Assembly: GCF_947496875.1 (NCBI RefSeq)
Contig: NZ_CANMEH010000009.1
Coordinates: 1-64,000, forward strand
Direction of reading: 5' to 3'
From: an uncultured Paracoccus sp.
GTDB lineage: Bacteria > Pseudomonadota > Alphaproteobacteria > Rhodobacterales > Rhodobacteraceae
Length of the DNA stretch: 64,000 nucleotides
Shown: piece after piece, positions 36,353 to 46,788 of the stretch
How the letters are laid out: every line of letters begins with the position of its first letter
Position numbering within the stretch: position 1 is the stretch's first letter
Translations under genes and position numbers: made by a program
Notes under the pieces: generated by a model
Told to the model about the DNA's origin: nothing
What the model saw: only the letters and a program-made list of their open reading frames with translations
The model's database searches: none

Positions 36353-37166
36353 CAGGCCGTCCCCGGATCGAAATGGGCGCAAAGCAGTCATGCTGCCGGA
36401 TCTGCGCCTGCCCCTGCTTGACCAGTTCCAGCGAAGCGGCAAAGGTCGCGGCCGTGGCGGATCGCCGTCGCTCCGCCGAGGTGCCCCAGCCATCCGGCAG
36501 GAACGCGGCCAGTTCCGTCCAGCCGCCCGCGAACCCGATCATTGCGCGCATCCGGTCCAGCGCCTGTTCCATCGTGTAGACGTCGCGCCGGTCGAAGGCA
36601 TAGGGGCGGAACTCGTCGCGGGTCCGCAGCCGGGCATAGGCGCGCATCAGGTCGATCAGCCCCGTCTGCCATTCCACGTGCCGCACCCGTGTGGCGGCCT
36701 CGGGTGAGCCGCGCGCGAAGCGGTTCACGCCCAGCCGGTCGCGCGCCATCAGCTGCGCCGCCGCCCGGCGCATCGCCTGCAGCCGTTCCAGCTGAAACGC
36801 AAGATGCGCAGCCATGTCCTGGGCCGATGGTCCCTCGGTTTCGGGGTCCGGTGGCAACAGCAGCCGCGACTTGAGGAACGCGAGCCATGCCGCCATCACC
36901 AGATAGTCGGCCGCGAGTTCCATGCGCAGGTTGCGCGCCTCGTCGACGAAGGCCAGGTACTGTTCCGCCAGTGCCAGAACGCTGATCTGCATCAGGTCGA
37001 CCTTCTGGGTCCGCGCCAGTGTCAGCAGCAGGTCCAGCGGCCCGTCATAGCCCGGCACGTCCACGATCAGCGCCACGCCCCCGGGGACCGCCTCGTCCGG
37101 CATGGCCCTAGGATCAGCTGCGGGCGGGGCGGTCGGAACCGCAGAGAGATGGGGGACACGCGTCAT
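36339..37166 (-). CDS. scpA: Segregation and condensation protein A
   Basis: This kleisin subunit has the N-terminal YDGPLDLLLTLARTQKVDLM motif that binds SMC and the middle ELAADYLVMAAWLAFLKSRL. The C-terminal winged helix is near LELVKQGQAQIRQ. Start ATG 37166 gives 275 residues; ATG 37103 (MPDEAVPGG) is also possible. Coupled with scpB. Confidence 0.92.
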   Translation of the reverse strand: MTRVPHLSAVPTAPPAADPRAMPDEAVPGGVALIVDVPGYDGPLDLLLTLARTQKVDLMQISVLALAEQYLAFVDEARNLRMELAADYLVMAAWLAFLKSRLLLPPDPETEGPSAQDMAAHLAFQLERLQAMRRAAAQLMARDRLGVNRFARGSPEAATRVRHVEWQTGLIDLMRAYARLRTRDEFRPYAFDRRDVYTMEQALDRMRAMIGFAGGWTELAAFLPDGWGTSAERRRSATAATFAASLELVKQGQAQIRQHDCFAPISIRGRPDART

Positions 37167-37213
37167 GGCCAGAGCGTCGGGGACACCTGCCCGCCTGTCA
37201 ACGCCCGGCATGC

Positions 37214-37245
37214 AAAAGGGGCCGCCCCCACGGACGGCCCCCTTG
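37214..37245 (-). terminator. Rho-independent terminator of rpsD
   Basis: On the minus strand AAGGGGGCCG pairs with CGGCCCCTT around a ~10-base G-rich loop and is followed by TTTT. It lies about 18 bases after the rpsD stop. Confidence 0.75.
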
Positions 37246-37262
37246 ATCGGACAGGCGGCAGA

Positions 37263-37883
37263 TCAGTTCTGCGCGTAGTATTCGACGACCAGGTTCGGTT
37301 CCATCTGCACGGCATAGGGCACATCCCCCAGCGCCGGCGTGCGGACAAAGGTCGCGGTCATCTTGTTGTGGTCGGCCTCGATGTAATCGGGCACGTCACG
37401 CTCCGGCAGGCCCACTGCCTCCAGAACGATGGTCAGCTGCCGCGACTTGTCGCGAACCGAGATCACGTCGCCTTCCTTGACGCGGTAGGACGCGATGTTC
37501 ACCCGCTGCCCGTTCACCTGCACATGGCCGTGATTCACGAACTGCCGTGCGGCAAAGATCGTCGGCACGAACTTGGCACGATAGACGACGGCGTCCAGAC
37601 GACGCTCCAGCAGGCCGACCAGGTTCTCGCCGGTGTCGCCCTTGACGCGTTCGGCCTCGGCATAGATGCGGCGGAACTGCTTTTCGGTCAGGTCGCCGTA
37701 ATACCCCTTCAGCTTCTGCTTGGCGCGCAGCTGGGTGCCGAAATCGGACAGCTTCTGCTTGCGGCGCTGGCCGTGCTGGCCGGGTCCGTATTCGCGGCGG
37801 TTGACCGGGGACTTGGCGCGGCCCCAGATGTTCTGGCCCATGCGGCGGTCCAGCTTGTACTTGGCAGCGGTGCGTTTGGTCAT
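37263..37883 (-). CDS. rpsD: 30S ribosomal protein S4
   Basis: This 206-residue protein has the S4 N-terminus [37 protein letters not shown], and the S4 RNA-binding domain [20 protein letters not shown] ... [15 protein letters not shown]. It nucleates 30S assembly. A ribosome site (AAGGAGAT) precedes the ATG at 37883, and a terminator follows. Confidence 0.98.
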   Translation of the reverse strand: MTKRTAAKYKLDRRMGQNIWGRAKSPVNRREYGPGQHGQRRKQKLSDFGTQLRAKQKLKGYYGDLTEKQFRRIYAEAERVKGDTGENLVGLLERRLDAVVYRAKFVPTIFAARQFVNHGHVQVNGQRVNIASYRVKEGDVISVRDKSRQLTIVLEAVGLPERDVPDYIEADHNKMTATFVRTPALGDVPYAVQMEPNLVVEYYAQN

Positions 37884-38045
37884 CGCTGATCTCCTTTCAC
37901 GATGTCGAAAGGGCGTTGTCCTTTCCCCGGATCGATCCGACGCGGGGCGACAGGGTTCCCCTTGCGGGGTCCACCAACACCAATGGAAGCGGCGCTTATA
38001 CCCCCGCGTCAGTCGGTGTCAACCGGACCCGCGCGGCCCGAAAGG

Positions 38046-39374
38046 TCACCGGCGCATCCGCCCCATGACCAGCCAGCCCAGCCCGGAACACACCAGCGTG
38101 GCAAGGGCCACGGGCACCGGACTGCCATCATAGGCCAGCCCGACCGGCGCCGCGATCAGGACCGCGCCGGTGGTCGACAGCGCCGACACCACGGATGCCG
38201 TCATTCCGGCCATGTGCCCCATGCGCTGCATCGCCATGGCGTTCAGGTTGCCGAAGGTGAGGCCCGCCATCGTGAAGACGCCAACCGTCCACATGAAGAA
38301 GACGGCGAACCGCAGGGTCAGCGGCCAGCCGTCGTCGATGGTCATCAGCACCAGGAACAGCGCCGACGAGGCGACCTGAAGCGCGTAGGCCGTGCGGGCG
38401 ATGCGATACATGCCGACCCGCATGACCAGCCGCGCGTTGATGATCGTCCCGGTCGACGACAGCAGCGCCACGGCCGCGAACCACAGGGGAAAGCCCGCGC
38501 CCCTGTCGAACGTCTCGGCGAACAGCTGCTGCGACGACGCGAGCAACGCGAACATCTGGCCGAACCCCAGCGCGATGGTGATCGTGCACAGCACCACCTC
38601 GCGATTGGACAGCACCTCGCGCACCCCGGCCCACAGGCGTCCCGGGTTCAACGGCCGCCGGCGGGACGGGGGCAGCGTCTCGGGCTGGCGCAAGCCGAAC
38701 CAGACCAGCGCGATCAGGGCAAAGCCGATGAAGGCGCCGAAGATTCCCCGCCAGCCGCCCAGCCAGATGAATCCCTGCCCCAGCGACGGGGCCAGCGCCG
38801 GGACCAGCATGAACACCATCATCACGAAGCTGGTGATCCGCGCCATCTCGCGGCCCTCGTACTGGTCGCGGATCAGCGCCATGCTGGCGATGCGCGGCCC
38901 GGCGGCGCCCAGCCCCTGCACGAAACGTGCGATCAGCAGAGCGTCCAGCGTGCCGGCGAACAGCGCCGCCACCGCGGCCAGCAGATAGATGCCGAACCCC
39001 GCCGCAATCGTCCATTTCCGTCCGATCGCGTCGGACAGCGGTCCCGCAAACAGCGTGCCGACCCCCATTCCCGCGACAAAGCTGATCAGGATCAGCTGTG
39101 CCCGGTTTACATCCTGCGGGACCAGCTCTGCCGCGATCTGGGGCAGAGCCGGCAGCATCGCATCGATCGAAAACGCCACCGTTGCGGTCAGGAACGCCAT
39201 CAGCGCCACGAACTCGGGCAGCGGAAGCGCGCCCCGCGAGGGTGCAGTCGTCACCGAGCGCCCCGACCCGGGTCCGGCGCCCTGCGGGTCGGCCGGGGCC
39301 GCCCCGGCTGCGGGCAGCGGCACCGTCGTGTCGCGCATCTGCGTCGTCCGGCGCTGGTCTTCCATGGCTTGCAT
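38046..39374 (-). CDS. MFS multidrug transporter, Bcr/CflA family
   Basis: This roughly 442-residue protein has 12 helices with the drug:H+ antiporter features ATVAFSIDAMLPALPQIAAEL, GTLFAGPLSDAIGRKWTI (motif A) and ARFVQGLGAAGPRIASMALI (motif B/C region). Start ATG 39374 (MQAMEDQRR) or 39365; a proline/glycine-rich N-terminal tail of ~40 residues precedes the first helix. The substrate is unknown. Confidence 0.9.
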   Translation of the reverse strand: MQAMEDQRRTTQMRDTTVPLPAAGAAPADPQGAGPGSGRSVTTAPSRGALPLPEFVALMAFLTATVAFSIDAMLPALPQIAAELVPQDVNRAQLILISFVAGMGVGTLFAGPLSDAIGRKWTIAAGFGIYLLAAVAALFAGTLDALLIARFVQGLGAAGPRIASMALIRDQYEGREMARITSFVMMVFMLVPALAPSLGQGFIWLGGWRGIFGAFIGFALIALVWFGLRQPETLPPSRRRPLNPGRLWAGVREVLSNREVVLCTITIALGFGQMFALLASSQQLFAETFDRGAGFPLWFAAVALLSSTGTIINARLVMRVGMYRIARTAYALQVASSALFLVLMTIDDGWPLTLRFAVFFMWTVGVFTMAGLTFGNLNAMAMQRMGHMAGMTASVVSALSTTGAVLIAAPVGLAYDGSPVPVALATLVCSGLGWLVMGRMRR

Positions 39375-39485
39375 CCTCTGGGTCAGCCTCGTGCCGTATG
39401 CCCGTCGCCCCCGCGCCGCAAGTCCCGCGCCTGGCAGACACCCACCGTCGGTTGACCGCGCGGACACTTGGCCTATATCCGCGAC

Positions 39486-39929
39486 ATGCCTGACAACGCG
39501 CCCGCCTCCGCACCCATGCTGCACCTGATGAAGCTGTGCGTCGGCGCCGCCAGCCCCGAGGTCCTGGAGCGCTGGCAGCGCGAGCGGTTCGGGGCCGACC
39601 CGGCGCAGCACGTCACCCGCATGTGGCCCAAGCGCGAGTCAGAGCTTCTGGCCGGCGGATCGATCTACTGGGTGTTCAAGGGCACGATGCTGGCCCGGCA
39701 GCGGCTGCTGGGGCTCGAGGAGCGGATCGGTCCGGACGGGATCCGTCGATGCGCCCTGATCCTTGATCCCGAGGTAATCCGGGTGGCCGCGCTGCCCCGC
39801 CGCGCATTCCAAGGCTGGCGCTACCTGGATCCCGGCGATGCACCCCGCGACGTTCCGCGGGGACGCGAGGCCGAGCCCGCCCTGCCCCCGGCCCTGGCGC
39901 GTGAGCTGGCCGAGATGGGACTGCGCTGA
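39486..39929 (+). CDS. DUF1489 family protein
   Basis: This 147-residue protein has the DUF1489 profile: LHLMKLCVGAASPEVLERWQ, HVTRMWPKRESELLAGGSIY, and RCALILDPEVIRVAALPRRA ... GWRYL. It is common in alphaproteobacteria, with no established function that I know. It is divergent from the MFS gene and followed by tRNA-Gly on the other strand. Confidence 0.88.
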   Translation: MPDNAPASAPMLHLMKLCVGAASPEVLERWQRERFGADPAQHVTRMWPKRESELLAGGSIYWVFKGTMLARQRLLGLEERIGPDGIRRCALILDPEVIRVAALPRRAFQGWRYLDPGDAPRDVPRGREAEPALPPALARELAEMGLR

Positions 39930-40008
39930 CACACGGCCTGCCTGCCGCGAGCGCCGTTCAGCCATCGACGTGATGAGTGTCGGTCCAGCGCGATCGATGA
40001 GGCGGAAG

Positions 40009-40082
40009 TGGAGCGGGTAGCGGGAATCGAACCCGCGCGTTCAGCTTGGGAAGCTGACAGGCTACCATTACATCATACCCGC
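40009..40082 (-). tRNA. tRNA-Gly (CCC)
   Basis: Cloverleaf with acceptor GCGGGTA/TACCCGC, anticodon stem TCAGC/GCTGA, loop TTCCCAA (anticodon CCC) and T arm GGGTTCGATTCCC. The discriminator is T and CCA is encoded at 40009–40011. Confidence 0.95.
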
Positions 40083-40261
40083 GCGCCGGACTGACTACCG
40101 GCGAACCGGATCGGGTGCAAGGATGTTCAGGCGCCGGGATCGGTCAGCGGAACCTGAACCATGGCACGAGGCAGAGATCGAACCGGCTGACATCGCGGAG
40201 AGCCTAGCCGGCGAAAGATCGGACGTATCCATTCAAGGATGTTCTGCCGCGTGGTGCCGCG

Positions 40262-41218
40262 TCATGCGCCGACCAGTGCCTCGATCCGGGCCCCGGCAAA
40301 TGCGGCCGCAGCGCGCTCGATCGATTGGCGGTCCGGCAGCACGCACCCGGCCGTGGACAGCGCGTCGGCGACCGCCGCACGGGGCGCCGAGACCGTAACC
40401 TGCCGCCAGGGCGAGATCGCCGGCCGCCCGCTGCGCGGATCGATGATGTGCCCGACCTTACCCGTCTGGTCAAAGCTCGTGCCCAGCGGCGCGGAGGTGG
40501 CAAGCGCACGGTTTCTCAGCCCCAGTCGATCACCCGTTGGCAGTTCCACCGACCAGTCCCCGTCCGGCGCCCCCCCGAGGGCGCGGGTTTCACCGGTATC
40601 GATCAGCACGTCCCTCAGGCCCCGCGATTGCAGCAGCGCGACGACGCTGTCCGCGACATAGCCCTGGGCGATGCCGTTCAGGGTCAGCGCCATGCCCGGA
40701 CGCAGCGTGATGTCGCTGCCTCGCACAGCCACCCGGTCCCACCCGACGCGCGTCAGGGAGGTGGCAATCTCCTCCTCTGATGGGACCCTGCCGGCGCTGA
40801 ACCGCGCGGCATACAGCGCCCAGATCGGCTGGATGGTCGGGTCGAAACGGCCATCGGTCGCATCATGCGTCAGCCCGACAAGGGAAAGGCAGTCCAGAAG
40901 CTCGGGCGGCGCGGCGGTCAACGACCCGGTCCGGTTCAGGCGCGACAGGGCGGAGTCGGCGCGGTAAAGGCTGAAGATATCCTCCAGCCGGTCGATCTCC
41001 CGCGCCGCGGCCGCACAAAGGGCCGGCGCATCGGGGTGGTCCAGCGCTATTGTCGCTGCCGCGCCCATCGCTACGCCGCGCCAGACATGTACTGCTCCCG
41101 CGGCATCCCGAGCTCTGCCCAGTCCCGGCAGCATGGCACCGACGGTCGCCCCGGCGCTGATCGCCAGGAAACGGCGGCGTGTGGTTGTGCTCATGGTCTT
41201 GTGCACGGCATTCATCAT
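40262..41218 (-). CDS. nosX: FAD:protein FMN transferase NosX (ApbE family)
   Basis: This 318-residue ApbE-type protein has a Tat signal (TTTRRRFLAISAGATVGAML) and the flavin-transfer core: FDPTIQPIWALYA, LNGIAQGYVADSV, VLIDTGETRALGG and a C-terminal GKVGHIIDPRSGRP. It attaches FMN covalently to the NosR flavodoxin-like domain in the periplasm. It is the last gene of the nos operon and overlaps nosL by 4 bases. Because nosR is broken here, NosX may lack its main target. Confidence 0.94.
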   Translation of the reverse strand: MMNAVHKTMSTTTRRRFLAISAGATVGAMLPGLGRARDAAGAVHVWRGVAMGAAATIALDHPDAPALCAAAAREIDRLEDIFSLYRADSALSRLNRTGSLTAAPPELLDCLSLVGLTHDATDGRFDPTIQPIWALYAARFSAGRVPSEEEIATSLTRVGWDRVAVRGSDITLRPGMALTLNGIAQGYVADSVVALLQSRGLRDVLIDTGETRALGGAPDGDWSVELPTGDRLGLRNRALATSAPLGTSFDQTGKVGHIIDPRSGRPAISPWRQVTVSAPRAAVADALSTAGCVLPDRQSIERAAAAFAGARIEALVGA

Positions 41219-41805
41219 GGCTTCGCTCCGGTGGTCTCGCCCAGCGCCCTGAGCCGCGCGGCGTAGTCATCCTGGTGATCCGCAGGTGCAGCGTCCTGGC
41301 TCGTGTCGGACACGGCGGCCAGCACCTCAGCGTCCGAGATCTCGGCCAGGGTGACGACCGTGCCGCCGTTCTGACCTGCAAACGCCTCGGCCTTGCCGTG
41401 ATCGGAAAACGGCACCAGTTCCGGGGCGCCCATTCCGCCGACGCGGCGCGAGCCGGTTACGTAGACGGCGTCCTCGGCCCTGATCCAGTTGGTCGTGCCC
41501 GGCTCGGCCCGACTGACCCCGTCGGCCCCCATGTCGTTGACATAGATGCCGAGGATCTCGTGGCTTTGTTCGGGCATGCGCTGGTAGGCGACGGCGTCGC
41601 GCACCTGGCTGAAGAACAGCGGTGCAAGCACATCCTGCAGATGCACCTGCGCCTTGGGGCCGTCATGTTCCATCAGGTTCATCTGACAGAAATGGCCCAC
41701 CGACGCCTCGGTCAGTGGCATGGGATCGGGCAGCAGGGTGGGCTCGGGCTTGCAGCCCGGCAGGCCCGAGAGTGCCAGGCACAGGACGGTCACACGAGGC
41801 ATCAT
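41215..41805 (-). CDS. nosL: Copper chaperone lipoprotein NosL
   Basis: This 196-residue lipoprotein has a signal ending LSGLPG-C (lipobox) and the metal-binding motif FCQMNLMEHDGPKAQVHL. NosL binds Cu(I) and delivers copper to apo-NosZ in the periplasm. The C-terminus is longer than usual, with an acidic DTSQDAAPADHQDD stretch. Start MMPRV at 41805 overlaps the nosY end. Confidence 0.94.
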   Translation of the reverse strand: MMPRVTVLCLALSGLPGCKPEPTLLPDPMPLTEASVGHFCQMNLMEHDGPKAQVHLQDVLAPLFFSQVRDAVAYQRMPEQSHEILGIYVNDMGADGVSRAEPGTTNWIRAEDAVYVTGSRRVGGMGAPELVPFSDHGKAEAFAGQNGGTVVTLAEISDAEVLAAVSDTSQDAAPADHQDDYAARLRALGETTGAKP

Positions 41806-42623
41806 GGCGTCACCCTGCGAAAAGCAATTATCGCCAGTCCCAACGCCACGGCCGGCCAGATCAGCAGGGAACCGAGCGCGTAGACGGGCGGAATGGTGGA
41901 CGCGGCCCCGGCCAGCCCCGCCGCGGCAGCCGTCGCTTCGGAGGCGGCCAGGTTGAACAGCCGGAACGCATCGGCCGGGTTCCCGATCAGCGCCGGAGCC
42001 AGAACGCGAGACGTCAGCCCTCCGCCCTCGTCCGCCACCACCATCGCCAGCAAGCCCAGGTCGTACAGGACGATCAGCACCAGCCATACCCCGATTGCAA
42101 GCCCGGCAGCCCCGGATGGCCGGCGGGATAGCGACGATACCAGGTAGCCGATCCCGATGAACGTCGCACCCAGCGCCAGCGACGTCCAGAACAGGCGGAC
42201 CAGGGCCGGCAGACCTGACAGCGCCGCGCCATCGAGCCCGATGGTGACCGCGGCCGCCAGCCCATATCCGATCCCGACCGCCAGTTCCAGGATGCCCAGA
42301 TGGGCGAGGAACTTGCCCAGCACGATCTCGGCGCGGCTCGCCGGATAGGTCAGCAGCAACGGCAGGGTACCGCGTTCGACCTCGCCCGCGATGGCATCGA
42401 ACGACATGAGCAGCGCGACCAGCGGCACCAGATAGACCGCCAGCGACGTCAGCGAGGCCACGGTCACGGACAGCCGGTCCGTTCCCAGCGCGCCCGTCGG
42501 CGCCGACCCCGCTGCCGCGAGCACCAGCGAGAACACCGCCATCATGAGAATCGCGATGGCGACCCAACGGTTGCGCAGTGCGATCCGGAATTCGGATTGG
42601 CTCACGGCAAGCACACGGTTCAT
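41802..42623 (-). CDS. nosY: ABC permease NosY
   Basis: This 273-residue protein has six hydrophobic helices and the ABC-2 type loop GEVERGTLPLLLTYPASRAE with LGKFLAHL. It forms the NosDFY complex with the NosF ATPase and the NosD periplasmic protein, which supplies sulfur for Cu-Z cluster assembly. It overlaps nosF and nosL. Confidence 0.95.
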   Translation of the reverse strand: MNRVLAVSQSEFRIALRNRWVAIAILMMAVFSLVLAAAGSAPTGALGTDRLSVTVASLTSLAVYLVPLVALLMSFDAIAGEVERGTLPLLLTYPASRAEIVLGKFLAHLGILELAVGIGYGLAAAVTIGLDGAALSGLPALVRLFWTSLALGATFIGIGYLVSSLSRRPSGAAGLAIGVWLVLIVLYDLGLLAMVVADEGGGLTSRVLAPALIGNPADAFRLFNLAASEATAAAAGLAGAASTIPPVYALGSLLIWPAVALGLAIIAFRRVTP

Positions 42624-43513
42624 GCCGCAACCTCCTGCGCCGAGTGATGCGCATAGATGTCTTCGAGAGACGGCGGCAGCACATCCAGATCGGCGAGCTG
42701 CGGCAACGCGGTGATCCGCGCCAGGGTCGCCAGCTTGTCGCCCTGCGGCACGGTGAGGATCAGGAACCTGCCGTCCGGCCGCGCATCGGGCAGCGCCGTC
42801 GCAAGGGCACTGATGGCCCCGTTCCGCGGGGTCAGGACCAGAGTCACCGGCAGATTGGCCCCGGCGCGCAGATCGGCCAGCGTTCCGTGCGCGACCGGAT
42901 TGCCCCGCGACAGGATCAGGATCCGGTCGGTCCGCGCCTCGACCTCGGTCAGCGCGTGGGACGACAGCAGGATCGCCGCACCTTCAGCGGCTAGATTGTC
43001 CAGGATCGAATAGAACTCGCGGCGCGACACCGGGTCCAGCCCGGATGTCGGTTCGTCCAGCACCAGCAACTGCGGCTGGCCGATCAGTGCCTGGGCCAGC
43101 CCGACACGCTGCCGCATGCCCTTGGAATAGGTGCCGATGCGGCGGTCGGCGGCGTCGGACAGCCCCACTCGGCCAAGCAGCCCCGCCGCTTCGGCGACGG
43201 GTCGTCCGCGCAGGCGCAGATAGTGGGTGATCATCTCGTGGCCGGTGAGCGCCGGGTGGAACGCCACGTTCTCGGGCAGATAGGCGGTGACCCGGCGGGC
43301 CGACGGACTGCCCGGCACCGCGCCGGCGACTCGGATCTCGCCGCTCGTGGGCGGAATCAGCCCCAGCACGATCTTCATCAGCGTGGACTTGCCCGCGCCA
43401 TTGTGCCCCAGCAACGCCACGCGCTCGCCCGGCTCGACCCGCAGGCTTACGCCATTCAGCGCAACCACGCCGTCGAAGCGCTTAGTGAGCTGCGAGAGGG
43501 TCAAAGTCATCAA
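42620..43513 (-). CDS. nosF: ABC ATPase NosF
   Basis: This 297-residue ATPase has Walker A LLGHNGAGKSTLMKIVLG, signature YSKGMRQRVGLAQALI, Walker B LLVLDEPTSGLDPVSRREF and H-loop SHALTE. It powers NosDFY for copper-site maturation. It starts 32 bases inside the end of nosD. Confidence 0.96.
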   Translation of the reverse strand: MMTLTLSQLTKRFDGVVALNGVSLRVEPGERVALLGHNGAGKSTLMKIVLGLIPPTSGEIRVAGAVPGSPSARRVTAYLPENVAFHPALTGHEMITHYLRLRGRPVAEAAGLLGRVGLSDAADRRIGTYSKGMRQRVGLAQALIGQPQLLVLDEPTSGLDPVSRREFYSILDNLAAEGAAILLSSHALTEVEARTDRILILSRGNPVAHGTLADLRAGANLPVTLVLTPRNGAISALATALPDARPDGRFLILTVPQGDKLATLARITALPQLADLDVLPPSLEDIYAHHSAQEVAA

Positions 43514-44816
43514 TCTGCTCGTTCTGCCAGGCGGGTGTCGTGGTGGCGGCGATCTCGGCGATCTCGGCAGGAACCGCGATCTCTACCGGGCGGGTCTGCG
43601 GATGGCTGTCCACAACGCCGCCCGGCAGCACCGCGGGAAAGGACGCCTGCGCCCAGCGGATCAGTTGCACGGCGGGCGACCCGGTCAGCAGCCCGGCGGC
43701 CGGCTGTGACCACAGGATGTGGTCCATCAGGTCGTTGGGGCGATAGCGGGCATCGGCGATGCCGTCGGTGTTCAGATCGTAGGCAGGGTGGTCGGACCAG
43801 TAGTTGCCCTGCTCCTCCACGCTCCATTCCACATCGCGCGTCCCGACATACTTGACCTGCTCACGATTGCCGAGGAAGGCATTGCCGCTCAATCCGTTGC
43901 GCTCGGAACCTGCGGTGAAATGGATGCCGATGCCGCAGCCCTCGAAGCGGTTGCCGGCCAGCAGGTTCTTGTGGGCGTTGTAGATGAAGACGCATTTTGC
44001 GGCGCCACGCACCAGATTCCCGGTGACGTCCGAACTGTTGGCATAGTTCAGCATCAGCCCATGGTCGCGGTCGGCCAGGCTGATGTTGCCCCGCACCATC
44101 AGCCGGTCGGAATACATCAGCGCAAATCCAAGGTGATTGCCGACCGAGATGTTGTCCGACACCTCGCTGTCATGGGTGTTCATGTAATGGACGGCAAAGC
44201 GCAGGCGGGTGAACCGGTTTTCGATGAAGCGGGCATCGCGTGATAGCACCACGTAAATGCCGTCCCGGCCCATGCGGATGTCGTTGCCCTGAACGACCAG
44301 GCCGCGGGTGTTCCAGGAATAGACGCCATTGCCGCGGTCGTTCATCCGGCGGTCCTGCCGACCCTCGATCAGGTTGCTCCGGATCACCGTGTCGCGGCTG
44401 CCATGCGCATCGACGCCGTGCAGGTTGCCGAGAATCCGGTTGCCCTCGATCACCGCGCCGCTTGACGTCTTCGTCAACTGCACGCCCGAATCGATCGTCT
44501 CGTGCTCGGATCCCGAGCCGGTGATGACGAGGCCGCGGACAACCGCGCCCTCGCCGGTGATGGTGATCACGCTGCCGTGCCCGCCGCCGTCGATCCGCGC
44601 CTCGCCCCGCCCGTCGAGCGTCAGGGGCTTGTCGATGACGACGGGCCCCTGGTGCTGCCCGGGGGCCAGGATCAGTACGTCGCCGGGCGCCGCCGCAGCA
44701 ACTGCTGCGGCCAGCTCCCCGGCCCCTGGCCGCACCAGCCGCTCGGCCGCCGTTGCGCCTGATGCGGGCAGCATCAGAGCGACAAGCAGCAGCAGAAAGG
44801 CAGCAGTGCGATGCAT
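43482..44816 (-). CDS. nosD: Periplasmic copper-site maturation protein NosD
   Basis: This 444-residue protein has a signal peptide (MHRTAAFLLLLVALMLPASG, cut after ATAAE). Parallel-beta-helix (CASH) repeats follow, such as GLVITGSGSEHETIDSGVQL, LHGVDAHGSRDTVI and HGLMLNYANSSDVTGN. It delivers or scaffolds sulfur/copper for NosZ together with NosF and NosY. Its ATG is four bases after the nosZ stop. Confidence 0.95.
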   Translation of the reverse strand: MHRTAAFLLLLVALMLPASGATAAERLVRPGAGELAAAVAAAAPGDVLILAPGQHQGPVVIDKPLTLDGRGEARIDGGGHGSVITITGEGAVVRGLVITGSGSEHETIDSGVQLTKTSSGAVIEGNRILGNLHGVDAHGSRDTVIRSNLIEGRQDRRMNDRGNGVYSWNTRGLVVQGNDIRMGRDGIYVVLSRDARFIENRFTRLRFAVHYMNTHDSEVSDNISVGNHLGFALMYSDRLMVRGNISLADRDHGLMLNYANSSDVTGNLVRGAAKCVFIYNAHKNLLAGNRFEGCGIGIHFTAGSERNGLSGNAFLGNREQVKYVGTRDVEWSVEEQGNYWSDHPAYDLNTDGIADARYRPNDLMDHILWSQPAAGLLTGSPAVQLIRWAQASFPAVLPGGVVDSHPQTRPVEIAVPAEIAEIAATTTPAWQNEQIDDFDPLAAH

Positions 44817-44820
44817 CGAC

Positions 44821-46788
44821 TCAGACGCTCTTCGGCTCGACGAACATGCGGCCGCGCATCTCCATGTGCAGCGCATGGCAGAACCATTGGCAGTAATACC
44901 AGTAGACCCCCGGCTGCGCCGCCGTGAACGTCGCCGAGGCGGTGGCCTGCGGCGAGATCTCGAACGCGACCCCATGGTTGCCCATCGTGAACCCGTGCGT
45001 GAGGTCGTCGAGATCGTCGAGGTTGGTTACGATCACCGTGACCTCGTCGCCTTCCTTCACGGTGAAGCTTTCCAGACTGAAGTTCGGGGCCTGGCTGGAC
45101 ATGTAGACCCGCACCTTGTTGCCGTCGCGGATCACCGTGTCGGCCCAGTCGTCGATGTCGACCCCGTCAGCCTCGGCCTGCTTGCGGGTGTCGGCCCAGA
45201 ACGGGTCGTTGCGCTCCCAGACCGACTTGATGACGTTGCTCATCTTGTCGGCCGTTACTGCGATCGCATCATGCGGCTCGGCGAAGTTCGGGCCATCATG
45301 GACCAGAACCATGCGATCGCCGGAGATGTCGATCAGCTGATCGTTTTCGGGCTTCAGCGGGCCGACATTGAGGAACCGGTCCTTCGAGAACTTCGAGAGA
45401 CAGACAAGCCAGCGGCCATCCGCCTCCAGCGTTTCGCCCATCGACGATTTCAGGTGGCCGGGCTGATAGTGGACATCGATCTTTTCGCGGATCGGGTCCA
45501 CGCTGTCGCCGTTATGGGCGCGAACCGCGTCCTCGATGTTCCACTTCACCACCTGGCTGTCCAGGAACAGCGTGGTGAACGCGTTGCCCTTGCCGTCGAA
45601 CGCGCTGTGAAGTGGCCCGAGACCCAGTTCAGGCTGGGCCACGATGACGGACGCGGGTTCGGCCTGGTCGTTGAACACCCCCTCAAGCCGGGTCACATCG
45701 ATCACCGACACGGTCGGCGACAGCTTGCCGGCCACGCACAGGTGCTTCTTGTCGGGCGCCATGTTGCATCCGTGCGGGTTGTTGGCGATCGGGACATAGC
45801 GGGTGTATTTCTTGGCCGCGTTTTCCTTGCGCCCGTCCAGAACCTTGACGCCGTTCAGCTCCTGAAAGTCGCCGGCGGCGATGCCTGCCTCGATGTTGGC
45901 GATGTTGAAGACCACGACATGGTCGAGTTCGGCCTCCATCATCTCGGCCGAGGTCACCCCCATCTCGGAGTTGTAGGAGGTCGAGAAGGCATACTTGCCC
46001 TCGTAGTCGGCCTCGCAGTTGTCGAGATTGCCGCTGACGATCACCTGCCATGCGACGGTCATCTCGTCGGCATTCACCGCGGTGAAGAAGTTCACGTATT
46101 GCGACTTGTCGTCCAGCACCGTGCCGTCATTGACGACCGGCGTCTCGTCCTCGCCATTCGCGAAGATGTAGTTGGTGCGCGGCACCTTCTGCAGGCGCAG
46201 GCCGTGGATGGCCTTGGCATTCGGGATCTCGACGATCTTGTCGCACTTCATCACGTCGCAGCGCACGCGGGCGACGCGGGTGTTGGCCTTGTCGTTCATG
46301 AACAGGAAGCGGCCGTCATAGGTGCCGTCCGTATAGCTCATGTGCAGGTGGTGCAGGTCGCCGTTGTCGTGGATCTTCTTGCCCTGGGCTGCGAGGTAGT
46401 TGCGCGTCTTCTCGGTCATGTTCTCGGTCAGGACCTTGAGGGACTCGTTGGTCTGGCCCCAGCCGGTGGCCGAGCAGCGGTTGAAGACCGGGATCCGCAT
46501 CAGTTCGCGCATCGAGGGAATGCCCAGGATCCGCACCTCGCCGGTCTGCCCCGAGGACCAGAATCCGTAGTAGCTGTCGAGTTCGCCGGGCTTGAGATGC
46601 CACGAATTCCCCTCGTCCGCCTGCGCCGCGGCGGGTCCGGTCGAGGTCGCCAGCGCGGCGACGCCGGCACCGCCCATCAGGCCCATGCGCGCCATGCCGG
46701 CGCCGCCGAGCGCGGCGACGCCGCCCACGGTCGCCGTCGCACCCAGAAGGCCACGCCGGCTGATGCCGTGATTGATCTTGTCACTCAT
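44821..46788 (-). CDS. nosZ: Nitrous-oxide reductase (clade I)
   Basis: This 655-residue enzyme reduces N2O to N2 in the periplasm. It has a Tat signal ([20 protein letters not shown], cut after AAAQA). The beta-propeller holds Cu-Z ligands, for example [20 protein letters not shown]. The C-terminal cupredoxin domain carries Cu-A ligands [17 protein letters not shown]. The Tat leader and operon mark clade I. All recognisable copper ligands are present, so NosZ itself looks intact. Confidence 0.97.
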   Translation of the reverse strand: MSDKINHGISRRGLLGATATVGGVAALGGAGMARMGLMGGAGVAALATSTGPAAAQADEGNSWHLKPGELDSYYGFWSSGQTGEVRILGIPSMRELMRIPVFNRCSATGWGQTNESLKVLTENMTEKTRNYLAAQGKKIHDNGDLHHLHMSYTDGTYDGRFLFMNDKANTRVARVRCDVMKCDKIVEIPNAKAIHGLRLQKVPRTNYIFANGEDETPVVNDGTVLDDKSQYVNFFTAVNADEMTVAWQVIVSGNLDNCEADYEGKYAFSTSYNSEMGVTSAEMMEAELDHVVVFNIANIEAGIAAGDFQELNGVKVLDGRKENAAKKYTRYVPIANNPHGCNMAPDKKHLCVAGKLSPTVSVIDVTRLEGVFNDQAEPASVIVAQPELGLGPLHSAFDGKGNAFTTLFLDSQVVKWNIEDAVRAHNGDSVDPIREKIDVHYQPGHLKSSMGETLEADGRWLVCLSKFSKDRFLNVGPLKPENDQLIDISGDRMVLVHDGPNFAEPHDAIAVTADKMSNVIKSVWERNDPFWADTRKQAEADGVDIDDWADTVIRDGNKVRVYMSSQAPNFSLESFTVKEGDEVTVIVTNLDDLDDLTHGFTMGNHGVAFEISPQATASATFTAAQPGVYWYYCQWFCHALHMEMRGRMFVEPKSV